The notes under the pieces: generated by a model | Told to the model about the DNA's origin: nothing | Seen by the model: only the letters and a program-made list of their open reading frames with translations | Databases searched by the model: none | Origin: Phymatolithon calcareum | Lineage: Eukaryota > Rhodophyta > Florideophyceae > Hapalidiales | DNA length: 64,000 nt | Assembly: GCA_977006965.1 (NCBI GenBank) | Contig: OZ345368.1 | Span: 1,426,001-1,490,000 of the forward strand | Direction: 5' to 3' | Part shown: in pieces, positions 1 to 10,683 of the stretch | How positions within the stretch are numbered: the stretch's first letter is position 1 | How the letters are laid out: each line of letters starts with the position of its first letter | Program-made: the position numbers and the translations under genes

Positions 1-738
1 ATGTTCATGGACACCTTCGCCTTGAAAGTCGCCGGAGTGTCACCGCGCTTATCAACTTACCTGGCAATCCTGTTCGCAGATGACGTACAGCTACAAGCTA
101 AAAACTCGGATGGCATGCAGTGGCTGTTAGATGCGGTGACAAGCTGGGCAAGAGAGAATGGCATGTCGTGGAATACCAAAAAAGGAAAAAGCGAAGTTCT
201 CATATACCCGGGCCTGTTCCAGCGAAAATTCAGACTTGCGGGGTCCGAGCTCCACGAAACCCGCCGACTGGAATACCTCGGTACAACGATCGACAATACA
301 GGTGTAACCGACCAAGCCACCCTGAAACGCCTTTCCAAAGCGAAGGTATACTTGAACGTCCCAGCGAAGAGGGCCGTGGAAGGAAAGGTCACCCACAAGG
401 ATGAAAAATTGCGAAACTATTCGGCATGGAGCGAGACGGAGAAGGCCAAAAAACGCAAAATCGCCGTGGATATGAGCGAGAATCCGAACCCCGTAGGTCA
501 AATCAAGTCGAGGAAACACAGACTTTGGGCAGTCAAATGGTTTTTCGGCCGCTTCCCTCCGCGAAGTCCCTCGGCATATATCGACAACTACGACGAACTA
601 GCATCGATGCTGCTGGAAACCCTTCAACGCAACCTAACGCAGCCGCAGATGAATGATAAAACAGAAGAGGAAGTGAAACAAGAGATGAACAAACTAATGA
701 TGGTAGAAAACGAGATGCAAGAGGAGATGATGGTGTGA
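1..738 (+). CDS. LINE reverse transcriptase, C-terminal part (partial)
   Basis: The ORF is open at the left edge, so its true start is not in the window and the first ATG is probably internal. Residues about 23-29 contain LFADDV, the catalytic box of LINE-type reverse transcriptases (FADD in place of YADD). It is followed by a W(N/D)TKKGKSEVL block and the YLGTTI motif that marks the end of the palm and the thumb. Close relatives lie at 28.3-29.1 kb (YLGISM) and, antisense, at 25.7-26.0 kb (YLGTTI). The enzyme would copy LINE RNA into DNA at a nicked target. The ~100 C-terminal residues are Lys/Glu-rich and end in a Met/Glu repeat before TGA. Family assignment is firm; whether the copy is active cannot be judged. 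Confidence 0.8.
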   Translation: MFMDTFALKVAGVSPRLSTYLAILFADDVQLQAKNSDGMQWLLDAVTSWARENGMSWNTKKGKSEVLIYPGLFQRKFRLAGSELHETRRLEYLGTTIDNTGVTDQATLKRLSKAKVYLNVPAKRAVEGKVTHKDEKLRNYSAWSETEKAKKRKIAVDMSENPNPVGQIKSRKHRLWAVKWFFGRFPPRSPSAYIDNYDELASMLLETLQRNLTQPQMNDKTEEEVKQEMNKLMMVENEMQEEMMV

Positions 739-862
739 TGATGGAGGCGATATGCTTTAGTCTTCTCTAGAAGGGATACAGCGCAATGCGAAGCTGCTCT
801 GGTGTCGGCGTGCGCCGGCGTTGAGGGCTTCTAAAATAAAAACCTACAATTCCCCCCCCTCC
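1..862 (+). mobile_element. LINE (non-LTR retrotransposon) 3' portion, LINE-A
   Basis: The window opens inside a non-LTR element. The reverse transcriptase ORF occupies the first 738 bases. The tail near 820-862 (a TTGAGGGCTTCTAAAATAAA-type stretch followed by a C-run) resembles the 3' ends of the LINE copies at 24.2, 27.7 and 29.4 kb, all of which end in an AAAATAA...ATATCCCC motif. The 5' part lies outside the window, so whether the copy is truncated cannot be seen. The 3' boundary is approximate. Confidence 0.75.
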
Positions 863-994
863 CAGAAGGAACAGAAGTGAATATTGTAAGTTTTTCCCAA
901 TTCCCATCTCCATTGCAGTCTCAAGAGTGTTGCTGACTACGTTTAATAAATTCGACGTCCAAAAAAATGGCTGCCATGTCTCGCTAAAGAAGAC

Positions 995-1052
995 AGCGAG
1001 AAACTGATCTGTTACTCAAATTGAGATTTTGGGAGATTTATAAAGTTTAAGA
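995..1052 (+). repeat. LINE 3'-end relic
   Basis: An AGCGAGAAACTGATCTGTTA-type stretch followed by CTCAAATTGAGATTTTGGGAG matches, base for base with scattered changes, the sequence just before the 3' end of the LINE at 29362-29412 (AGCGAGAAGCTGCCCTGTTA, CTCAATTTGAGGCTTTGGGA). It is a short, decayed piece of the same family's untranslated tail. Confidence 0.6.
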
Positions 1053-3712
1053 GTCGTGGATTTGTTCCGACTAGGGTCCGGGGGGAATCGAATTGTATCT
1101 TGAGCGGCAGGAAGAGAAGAAGGAGTGCTTTCCTAATTACCTAGCAGAATTATCGCCCTGACGTAATCTAAGTAAAAGATAATTAAGCAATAAAGCACAC
1201 TGCCCTGCGAGCCACATCGGGGCGGAAGCAGTTTACGCACCTGACTAGGGGATGTTATTTTATTTTTAATTGAAATATAAAAGAATTACCCAGTATTGCC
1301 TAGTCGGGACGAACACACGAAGCCTAAACTTCTCCAACTAGATTAATGAGGCAGTGGACCACTGCCTCCTGTGAAAAATGTTCGTAGGCGGTGGTGGTCG
1401 TCCGCTTCCATGATCGAATCGGTGGTACATACTTGCCGAGTTTAGTGCTATGCGGGATCCTACAGTCTTTATATAGGGCTCATCTATATGCAGAAGCTAG
1501 GAATGAAACTCGCTGAGACTTTTGTTTTAACAGACAGTATCGTGCACATCGGATGGTATCTGTCTATTCGCTGCATTTGGGTATATTATTAGTGTCTGTA
1601 ATGGCCCTTAAGGTAGTATTGCTATACTCATCCGGTGCACGTTGAGCATGGTATAAGGAGATCAATTTCCGTTCTCTGCAGATCGGAGCCCGTATAAGGT
1701 ATGAAAGCTAGTTTTGAAAAGCGGGAAAGATTCTGGTTGCATTCCGTATCTCCGACACAAAATGTTTCTCCCTGCGAAGGCTTGCGTAAGTGTTATGTTT
1801 ATCACTTGAGCTTGTACTACGGCTGCTTGTAAACATAACATCTACAAATGCAGGAACTGGGATAACTTCTTTGTCCATCAGAAAGACCTCACTCGTCGAT
1901 AATTTTTTTAAAGTTTATTTAAAAGCCCCACAGACTTCCGAAGATATGGGCAAGACTTCCTCAGTTGCTACCTACCTTTGTGTAGCTTACTAAAACGCAC
2001 CGCCAGAGGGGCGGGCGGAAAAACTTAGGATCTCAGATATCCCATCTAAATTGCAGAACTCCTGCATTGTTCGCCGTAGACGACCCCCGGTAGCGAGGCG
2101 TCATTTTGTGTGACTGCTAGCTTGGGAAAGAGAGCGAAAATTCTCGGCTCGTATTTGTATCCGGCAAAAAGCTTTAAGCAGCAAGACTGGTGCAGTATGT
2201 GTTTTGTTTGGCCATCTGAGTCGGAAAGATCATTTCCGTCGCCCAGTTCGCCATCATCTATGCATAGCTCTCTTCGCTGCATTGCAGTGCTTCCTCAACG
2301 AAATCAAGCCAAGATTGGTTGTTCAGCTTGGATTTTCGACAGGGGAATTTCATGCCAAACTCCATTGCTGCCTCACTCTTCAATTCAATTGCCACACGAT
2401 TCCATGCTGTGTAACAGATCTTATGCATTGACCTAAATTTCAAGCCGTTTTGTTTCGACTACCTAGATCCTCCCTATCACAAACATTCACATGTACTACA
2501 AACTTGGCGACATTCCAGTTCTCCCGTCCCAATGCTCAAGTCTTCCCTATATTACGATTCGTACTGATCCTTCTGTTCATGCACACGCGATCTCCGTTCA
2601 TGCTCGTCTATAGAAGACACTTTGGTGTATTGTTGTTCATAACAAACACTGTTCTTGGCCGCATTTTTGTAAGATGACGTCAAAAAGGCAACACACAGCG
2701 AACTGAAAAATCCGATTCTAATACGGTGTCAGCAAAAACACACTACTGTAGCCCTTTGCGCACTCTTCATAACTCAGTCACAGAATCTAGGTGTATAAAA
2801 ACGAATCTAGGCGACAATCCAACGAACGGCAAATTGGAATTAAGTAAATTGTCAAGTACAATCTTCTCCACCCTCTTGTGTCACCCGACGTTCTGACGGA
2901 ACAACATAGCTCTTTATTGACGGGTGGAAAATCCCAGGCCTATTTAGTTTCGCGGAAAGCGATGTGTGAAGTGAAAGGGTGTACTCGCACCTTGATTCCA
3001 ACTTGCTGAGGTTGTAGAGATGGGCAACCCTTCTGGATTATACATTGTCCACCAACTGGTGGAAGCTCGAGACTAATTTTACTAAGACTTCGTCTACTGC
3101 AAACACTGAAACACACTATGACCGAGATGTTGAGGTTCGCGAAGAGAGCATGCCGTAGCGTACTAGAATTGAGGCACAAACTTGCAAGTAGTAGGCTTGA
3201 TGTTCTGCATAGCCTTAGACTCAGGTGTTACGAATGGTACCGCCGGTACGAGGTCGATGTTCAAGTTTGTCCACTTGCTGTGACCTCCAGCCACGGCTAC
3301 AGTGTGCGCGAAGGAGCGAATATAACCGAAAGATGAACTGGTAGGATCATCTTTTCAAGTGCGCTCGTTTGAATGCCGGAATTCTATACGATCGTTCTGA
3401 ATATCAACTTAACCGTTCATCTTTTGAGCGGTCAGCCAGGTTGAGGATCGCTGAGAATAGACCGGTAGGATTTAATCTGCGACAGAGACGTATTTCGTTC
3501 GAAACCGTCCTTCCACCCTGCATAATCTTGAACGTCATAGCTCGTACTATATGCAGTGTCGCACTTTGTCGGATTTACTTTGTTGGTCGGACGTCAAAAT
3601 ATGGGCGTGAATTAACCTATAAGCGCGACTCGCCGATGCGAGCGCTAACTCTACTTCAAGATTTTTTCCTGGTGTCGGTCAAAATGGGAAAAGCCGTTCA
3701 GTTATCCAATAA

Positions 3713-3742
3713 GGAACGAACATTCATGAACGTTCGCTCCTG
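3713..3742. repeat. 30-bp near-perfect palindrome
   Basis: The sequence reads AGGAACGAAC...GTTCGCTCCT around the centre ATTCATGAAC, with about two mismatched pairs out of fifteen. It could form a hairpin or bind a dimeric protein. No gene is evident beside it. Confidence 0.5.
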
Positions 3743-5082
3743 ATTATCTTGGCTTACAGTGTATTCAGCCACTGCATGCATTTATCATATGCAAAACCAT
3801 CGTCGGGCGTCACGCAGAAATGCCATGGCATAAGGCAACAACTTCTGTGGATCCCTACGAAAAAGGGGTTCGTCGGAAAACAGTTTTTGCAACCTTTTCA
3901 CACCCCGCGACTCCCTCTTCGCTGCAATGGTTTCCAATGCTTTTCAGGCACCATCCGCCACTTGATTACCGGAAGCGCCAGGTACGTTGGACTGCGCTCC
4001 AAAGGTGCAATCACAATATTCACCATTTTTGCTGATTCACCCTCGTTCTCAAGACATCCGATAGACTCTCAGCCCTGCGCCTCCGATTGTCACTCCAGCA
4101 ACTAGCACACCCGTGCAAAAAGCTGCAAGATCACCAGTCAAGGCTATACAATGCAAGACAAGTTTCTCGTACCGGCCCAGCTGTTAGTCCGGCCACCAGC
4201 CTGACTTCCAGTGCCGTCGATACGAGAAGTGTGTCTTTTCAGTTTGCCGAAACTGGTAGTCGTACAGCCGATTGCGCCGGTTTCGGCCATTGAGACAATT
4301 CATGGAATTGAGATTCAGGCGATGGCGGCGGCGAAAACGAAGAGTCCGATGGAGGAAGGCAATCGTAAGATTCGGACGAGGCTGATGACGATTATGACGG
4401 CAGAAACGACAGGGCGTGCTGGAAACCGTGAATGGGAGAACTCTTTCTGGCAGTTCCGATATCGTCTGAGCTTACGTGGTTCTTCGATGTAGTACCGTTG
4501 AGTTACTGTCTCAACGCGTAGTGGTTAATTCAGTGAACCTAGGGAGGCTGGCCTGTGGCGAAGTGCCGCGTTATGTCAAGGCTAGTAAAAGGGTAGGTTG
4601 GGGTTATAATAACTATAACCATCCGAAACCATTCTGGGTTATTAGCGGATATGAGGGTTTGATATGGTGAAGAAGAAGACCCACCTCTGTTCTCCTTTGA
4701 TATGGTCAATGGGCCCAATTGAACGTTCTTGAACAGTCGTATTTAAGCTAATGGGAATGTGGTCAAATATATTATAATTTATTACCACATGCTCAGTGCC
4801 TTGTTCGAAGTAGAGCAGAGAGAGTTGTAAGCGGCCTGCCACCTAGCCCTCAACGATGCCCAAGCTGAAGAAGTTGACCGGTTTTCCAAAAAACTGTGTA
4901 CCGGGTGTTTACTGTGTTATGTCGGTTGTTAAAGGGTTCTCAAGGGGTTATAATAACTTAATCATTCGAAAATTCATGGTCAGCAGCAAGTCAACTGCGG
5001 GGTGGTCGCGGTTGACGGCTACAGCACCAGACGGCAGAACTTGAACACTGAAGTTCTCCCCTGCTTACTTTTGTGGACGAAC

Positions 5083-6090
5083 CAACGAATCATTTGCGAG
5101 CGTCTTGATTACCATCCGTTCTTGACTCGAAGAAGCCACGTTTTGGATTCATCGGACTCATTGCTTTTGTTCGCGATAAAAATCTCTTCCTCTTCTTCAC
5201 GAAACTGAACGATCTCTCCAAAGCGTCGACTGGCTTGTCCCGGTTACTCGAACGAAAATCTTTTGCAAATACCCCGACGTCATCCGATTCTGAATCGAAG
5301 GAACCAAGTTCCGGATACATTGCACTCATTGCTCACGTTAGCCACATACCCTCTTACTCTTCTTTGCGGAACTGCACCAGCTCTCCGACGACCGTATATG
5401 TTTGTCCCAGTTGCTTGACACATAGCCTTCGGTTCCAACTGTGCCCATAGATTGGCGCCAGTTTGCAGGGAAAAATCAGATGCAGTCCGCATTCCACGCA
5501 GAACAGATCATACACGTGGTGGTAAACGTGTAATACTCTCGTTCAGGGTATAAATCATGGAACAGAAGTAAGAGGAAATTGCCGAGCGCACCCTTCTTCC
5601 TTTCCAGACCGTCTCGCGGACAGGGCGCTCGCTCTTGAGGGACCGTCCTGTCCGCGAAAAGGATGAGCCTGACCGTTCAGTTCGAGCGCGTCTGCTCTGC
5701 CAGGCTCATCCTTTTTGCTTTCTGTGTGCACTCCATTCCCTTTATCGCCACGAAATACATGTTTTGGTATCAACAAAACCCCCAAGCTGTACTTTGTGCA
5801 CAACTCTTTTAACTGTGATTGTTCTCATCGATTATCGTTCTGTTGTTCGTATTGCTTCACTAGTCTAAACCTTTTGATTGTTCACACAGATTCACACATG
5901 TTGGTATCAATTTTAGAACACGGCTTTGTTCCACAGCAATTGTTCATCTTAAGAGTATATTGAGCTACTCCGGTCTGCAATCGTGACCATAGGGACTACC
6001 GAATGTGCTGCTGCAGTGTCCTAAATTGTGTACCCTTTGTCAGCCGCTTGAGTATAACCGACCTCAGCAGAACACTAGCAACTGTATTGA
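5083..6090 (-). repeat. Repeat R, copy 1 (truncated, inverted)
   Basis: This stretch is the reverse complement of about 8580-9580 and of 16960-17960. The match ends abruptly near 5083 (at GATTCGTTGG in R orientation) and near 6090. It keeps the twin hairpin and the start of the internal ~166-bp duplication. Similar short ORFs appear in all three copies on both strands, but none shows a known motif or is favoured over the other frames, so I treat R as non-coding or formerly coding repeat DNA. Confidence 0.8.
5615..5715. repeat. Twin hairpin of repeat R (copy 1)
   Basis: Two inverted repeats abut. The first (5615-5656) has 13-bp arms CGCGGACAGGGCG and CGTCCTGTCCGCG with one mismatch. The second (5657-5715) has perfect 15-bp arms AAAAGGATGAGCCTG and CAGGCTCATCCTTTT around a 29-base loop. 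The same pair is present in the other two R copies. Confidence 0.85.
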
Positions 6091-8248
6091 TGGTTCCCTT
6101 TTGCAAACGTGCCTCTGACCGCGCATCGATGCAATTGTCGATTTTCAAACGGCAAATTGCTCCGACTTTTCGCGCGGTCCGTGTCGGCAAGCATGACCCT
6201 TCGTGATTCAAATTCCAAAACCAAATTTTACTACCCTTTTCGAATAAGACCCTTTGTCTGAGCAGCAAGGCCAGAGACGGTGCGGAGGTACGGAATTCTT
6301 CTCAGATTTGCCCACCTCAATCCTGCCATCACCTACCTCTTGAGATCATACACTGCGTGCAGACCCCGATGATGGAGTACACGCCTCTATCATACAAAAC
6401 AACTACCGCCGGTGTCCCGCATGAATCGATACCCGTTGGTTTGTCGCGGCGACGCATCCAGTGGCAGCGGGAAAGCGACCACGCGCGATGACATCCGGGC
6501 GTTGATCGACATTGCTAATGACTGTCTTGGAGCCGCAACCAGTGGCAGTCGAGGAGCAGCGCCGCGCGAAGGATCCCCGTGCCGAGCCAGGTCGTTCGAC
6601 ACTGTCTCGAGCCGCAACTAGCGGCATTCGAGAATCCGCCACGCGCTAAGACGCTCTCGTGACAACCTAGGTCGCCCGACAGCGCCGGGTGCCACAACCG
6701 GTGGCCGCCTGGAAGAAACCTTACGCGCGTGACGACCGGGCCAAGGACGCCTTCTAGACGCTTTCCATGCGACCCTCTCATCAGGTTGCGCCACGCGGCG
6801 CCGGGATGCGACAGGCCGAGACTCTGTGCGTCACATTCACAGGCGCGTACACCCGGCGGCGGTTGAAAACACAGCTGCACGCAGCGCAGAGTCTAAAGCT
6901 TGCGCGACAGTCTCACCGGCGCGCACAGTCGCCAGCAACTGCTCTAGAGTCCGAGCCTCGCCGATCGAAATCTCTATATCAAGCAAGACGCTGAAGAAAC
7001 CTTAATCTCCAGCACACGCATCGCAAGCTTGCAGACGCGTTCACACGGAGGCACGCACTTCGGAACGTGCCTGAACCGAGACGTGAACCGCGCGTAAGGC
7101 AGCGAACAGCGTGAGGAGCTTTTTGGTACACCGGCAGTTCTTTTCCCACAAAGGACTCGTGCGATATCTGATTTCTCGGCGGAAGCTAGACAGGTGAGCT
7201 TTTCGAGTTGGCAGCCCGCGTTCTTTTGTTGACCACCCACCCACCCTTCATAGTCTTTTGTAGTAGTAGTGAAGCGATCGCACGGCTACAACTACGGCAA
7301 TCCGGTTCTCCGGCAAGCGATGCTTCTCCGGGAGGAGGTTCCTAAGAGTTACTGGACGGTGTCCGGGAACTCTAGTAAGGAGAAGCGCGACACTGCTCGC
7401 CTTCTCTGGGGAGCTAGGCCGTTGGACGGCGTGAAAGCAAAGTCGCCAAAATTTCGGTTTTATGTTTCGAATAAAACCGCAAATCTTTCTAAAGTCTGTC
7501 AAGGCAGGCAGTCTCCAAGCCTACCTCGCTATCACAATATCTCATTGTCTTGGAATACGCTTTACCAACTGTAGAGAACATGTTCGGCACGTGCGTATGG
7601 CATCATCGCGTCAGAATGTACAAGTTTGCGAGGTCTCTGTTACGTGCCTCGAAGAAATGGTACTTATACCTGGTGCACTTCGCTTGTTTTCAAGTCATTC
7701 AAGAGCCCGCGGCACGTCCTGGGCACATAGAATGTCGGATGGGATTAGCCACATCACCTGTCTCGATTTCGAATGGCGACCGAACGACCGTTCATTCGTT
7801 ATGGCGCTGAATCGTGTGCGACGGTCAACAAGAGTCACCCAGTCTTTATGGCTGATTTTTCTTGTACAGAACTCACAGTGAATCTTTTGCGTGCGATTCC
7901 CGTCTGCGTTCGAGCGTGTTCTTATTGTGCGCCGTAAGTTCTGACCTTGTTGCGTTTTCACGGCATGACAAAGTAAAAAAAGATACTGTGGCACTGGGAA
8001 ATGCTACAAGGAATATATAAGGGGCGTTGCACTGACAAAGGGCGAAAACGTGTTGGCTAGGTAAGACGATTGGTCTTGTGACGGTGCGGCGGGCTAGGGC
8101 TGTGAATACAGCTCGACTCAAGTGACAAGCTAGAAAGGCTGGAAGGTGAGGCAAGAGAGAATGCATCGATAATGGATATGGCTGTGGTGACGCTGTTGGA
8201 GGGGTTTATTGCCCCTAACTCACACGCGAAGTGGTTCTCGGGGCCGCT
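6091..8248. other. Gene-poor GC-rich spacer between R copies 1 and 2
   Basis: No supported gene. It contains the ~79-bp degenerate tandem array at 6445-6770. At its right end one frame is open from about 8110 to TAA at 8282 and encodes a helix-like acidic segment ending STEEEQD. The last codons of that frame lie inside repeat R and are shared by copy 3, so this could be a decayed exon, but I see no partner exon in phase. Confidence 0.4.
6445..6770. repeat. Degenerate tandem repeat, about 79 bp x 4
   Basis: Successive units begin near 6451, 6531, 6609 and 6688. Each starts with a GCCGCAACCAGTGGCAGTCG-like block (GCCGCAACTAGCGGCATTCG, GCCACAACCGGTGGCCGCC), then a CGCGCG block, then a TCGAC/ACGCC block. 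Identity between units is moderate and spacing is steady at about 78-80 bp. Confidence 0.6.
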
Positions 8249-8959
8249 GGTAGCCATCAGCACAGAGGAAGAACAGGACTAAAGCGGTAATTGCGTCGAT
8301 GATACCAGGCCCGCATTTCCTCACTTCTTGTATTTATCCAAGACCCGAGATCTGGGATAAATACAAGAAATGGAGAAACGCAGGAATGGGCAGCTGAAGA
8401 GGAATACGACGGCGGTCATTATCTCTCCCAGTGACAAGCCCACACCCAAAATTTTGGTCCCGATTTTTCACTCTCTGTTCAAATTTGATCGACAGAACAC
8501 ATGCAGTTTGCATACATTTGATTGCTGCATTTGCTGTCGGCATTGTGGGAGATTGACAAGACGTCCTACTATTCTTGATGAACAGTACAAGAGTTGCTAG
8601 TGTTCTGCTGAGGTCGGTTATACTCAAGCGGCTGACAAAGGGTACACAATTTAGGGCACTGCAGCAGCACATTCGGTAGTCCCTATGGTCACGATTGCAG
8701 ACCGGAGTAGCTCAATATACTCTTAAGATGAACAATTGCTGTGAAACAAAGCCGTGTTCAAAAATTGATACCAACATGTGTGAATCTGTGTGAACAATCA
8801 CAAGGTTTAGACTAGCGAGGCAATACGAACAACAGAACGATAATCGATGAGAACAATCACAGTTAAAACAGTTGTGCGCAAGGTACAGCTTGGGGGTTTT
8901 GTTGATACCAAAACATGTATTTCGTGACGATAAAGGGAATGGAGTGCACACAGAAAGCA

Positions 8960-9060
8960 AAAAGGATGAGCCTGGCAGAGCAGACGCGCTCGAACTGAAC
9001 GGTCAGGCTCATCCTTTTCGCGGACAGGGCGGTCCCTCAAGAGCGAGCGCCCTGTCCGCG
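8960..9060. repeat. Twin hairpin of repeat R (copy 2)
   Basis: Hairpin II (8960-9018) has perfect 15-bp arms AAAAGGATGAGCCTG and CAGGCTCATCCTTTT. Hairpin I (9019-9060) has perfect 13-bp arms CGCGGACAGGGCG and CGCCCTGTCCGCG. They abut without a spacer. Confidence 0.9.
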
Positions 9061-9255
9061 AGACGGTCTGGAAAGGAGGAAGGGTGCGCTCGGCAATTTC
9101 CTCTTACTTCTGTTCCATGATTTATACCCTGAACGAGAGTATTACACGTTTACCACCACGTGTATGATCTGTTCTGCATCTGATTTTTCCCTGCAAACTT
9201 GTGCCCATATATGATATGAGCATAGTTGCAACCAAAGGCTATGTGGTCAAGCAAC

Positions 9256-9600
9256 TGGGACAAAAAATACGGTTCTCGGAGAGCTGGTGCAGTTCCGCGA
9301 AGAAGAGTAAGAGGTTATGTGGCTAACGTGAGCAATAAGTGCAATGTATCCGAAGCGCGGTTCCTTCGAGTCAGAATCGGATGGCATCGGGGTATTCGCA
9401 AAAGATTCGTTCGTGAAACCGGGACAAGCCAGTCGACACTTCGGAGAGATCGTTTAGTTGCGTGAACAAGAGGAAGATATTTTTATCGCGAACACGAGCA
9501 ACGAGTCCGATGTATCCTAAACGTAGCTTCTTCGAGTCAAGAACGGATGGTAATCAAGATACTCGCAAATGATTCGTTGGTATGTCATCTTGAACCTGTC
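9256..9600. repeat. Imperfect ~166-bp tandem duplication inside R
   Basis: The stretch around GCAATGTATCCGAAGCG...CTTCGAGTCAGAATCGGATGG (from about 9341) recurs about 166 bp downstream as CGATGTATCCTAAACG...CTTCGAGTCAAGAACGGATGG. A further partial unit precedes it (GGGACAAAAA...CTCGGAGAG). The same arrangement is present in copies 1 and 3. Confidence 0.7.
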
Positions 9601-10683
9601 CAAAGCGCTCCCTACCACCAATCGGCGTTTATCTGGTGCAACACACACGTTAAGAAGCTTCCCATCTACAACTTCTCGACGAGCATCTTAACGTATGTGA
9701 ACTGAATGTGGAACGACCGTATGAGTTTTGTCGTTGACACTTTCATTCCTAAATCCTGTTTCACTCGTAATTTTGACATCGGAACCTATTGCAAGTGCGT
9801 TGATGTACATGAAGATCATCATCATGCCCATGGAATGTGATACCCATTTTTGATACAGGAAGAGTGGGACCATGATGATTACAAAAAATGCAGGACCCGT
9901 CGTATGGGTTAATCGGGGAACGCTACCCCGGTTGGCGTCTCGCAATTATTCTCTTTAGCCCAAAAAAAGGCTTGTGTGCCTCCCATGAGATGTATCCGCG
10001 ATGCGAGGTACTGTAGCTATTTGCGCGCGTCGTCGAAAATGCTGCACAACAGAGCATTTGACAGTTCCATGCGTTTGAGACGGTATTTCGACGGGCTGAT
10101 TTGCCCTAGTGTGTTGAATTGGGTGAAGCATCCGCCCACATACTTCAATGCCTGCCTACACCAAAGGACGCCTCATGCGAATTTATTCTCGCTTTTTGCC
10201 GCAGACGCCGACTCCAAAGCTTTGACCTACAGGTCTTATGTCTCGAAGTTGATGAAAAGTACCAAACTACGAATAAAGACTCTGCAATCTTTTCTTGTGG
10301 TATGAGAAGTCTGGGAATATAGTGCGGTTGTCCATTACACATACAGTGTATGCCCATGGTTGAGGGCTGCATGATGTTGCAGATCTGCAGACACGTTCCA
10401 ACCACCGGGTGGTATCGTCATTTCGTCGAGGTATGGACAAACGTACCATGAGTCTTAAGTGCAAGACGGTGCAGAAAATCGGGATCTAATTCCCGTCAAC
10501 CTTTTCTTCAGATTCCATACCGGTTTTTATAGATCGCCTAATATACCGTTTCTACACAGGTCAACATAGACTGCATTTCAAGGAGCTGTCACCCCATGGG
10601 CTGGGCAGACAGTTTGCCCCTAATTGTCTGCAATAGCGTTCTGGTCTCAATAACTAACCTATCTTTCCTCTATCTGATATCCA

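Larger units (their letters stand above)
863..5082. other. Gene-poor stretch with small repeat relics
   Basis: I see no convincing gene in these 4.2 kb. ORFs are short, overlap on both strands and show no recognisable motif. The stretch does contain a LINE 3'-tail relic (995-1052), a ~48-bp block at 1191-1238 that resembles 19024-19069 just after R copy 3, and a 30-bp near-palindrome at 3713-3742. Exons of an unrecognised spliced gene cannot be excluded. Confidence 0.5.
8249..10670 (+). repeat. Repeat R, copy 2 (longest, 2.4 kb)
   Basis: Collinear with 16653-19020 over its full length: both start at GGTAG(C/T)CATCAGCACAGAGG and stay alignable to ...AACCTATCT. No terminal inverted repeat, LTR or target-site duplication could be found at the ends. 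No ORF in it shows a known motif. Copy 2 has 36 extra bases near 8356 that complete a 15-bp-arm hairpin (TTCTTGTATTTATCC and its complement, about 8329-8371); copy 3 lacks them. A fold-back element abuts its right end. Confidence 0.8.

Noticed and set aside
8872-9120. 82-codon ORF repeated in all three R copies (SLGVLLIPKHVF...), suggesting a small conserved protein
   Set aside because: The opposite strand is equally open in each copy, the ORF is built from the hairpin arms, and copy 3 breaks the start. Shared ORFs follow from shared repeat DNA.
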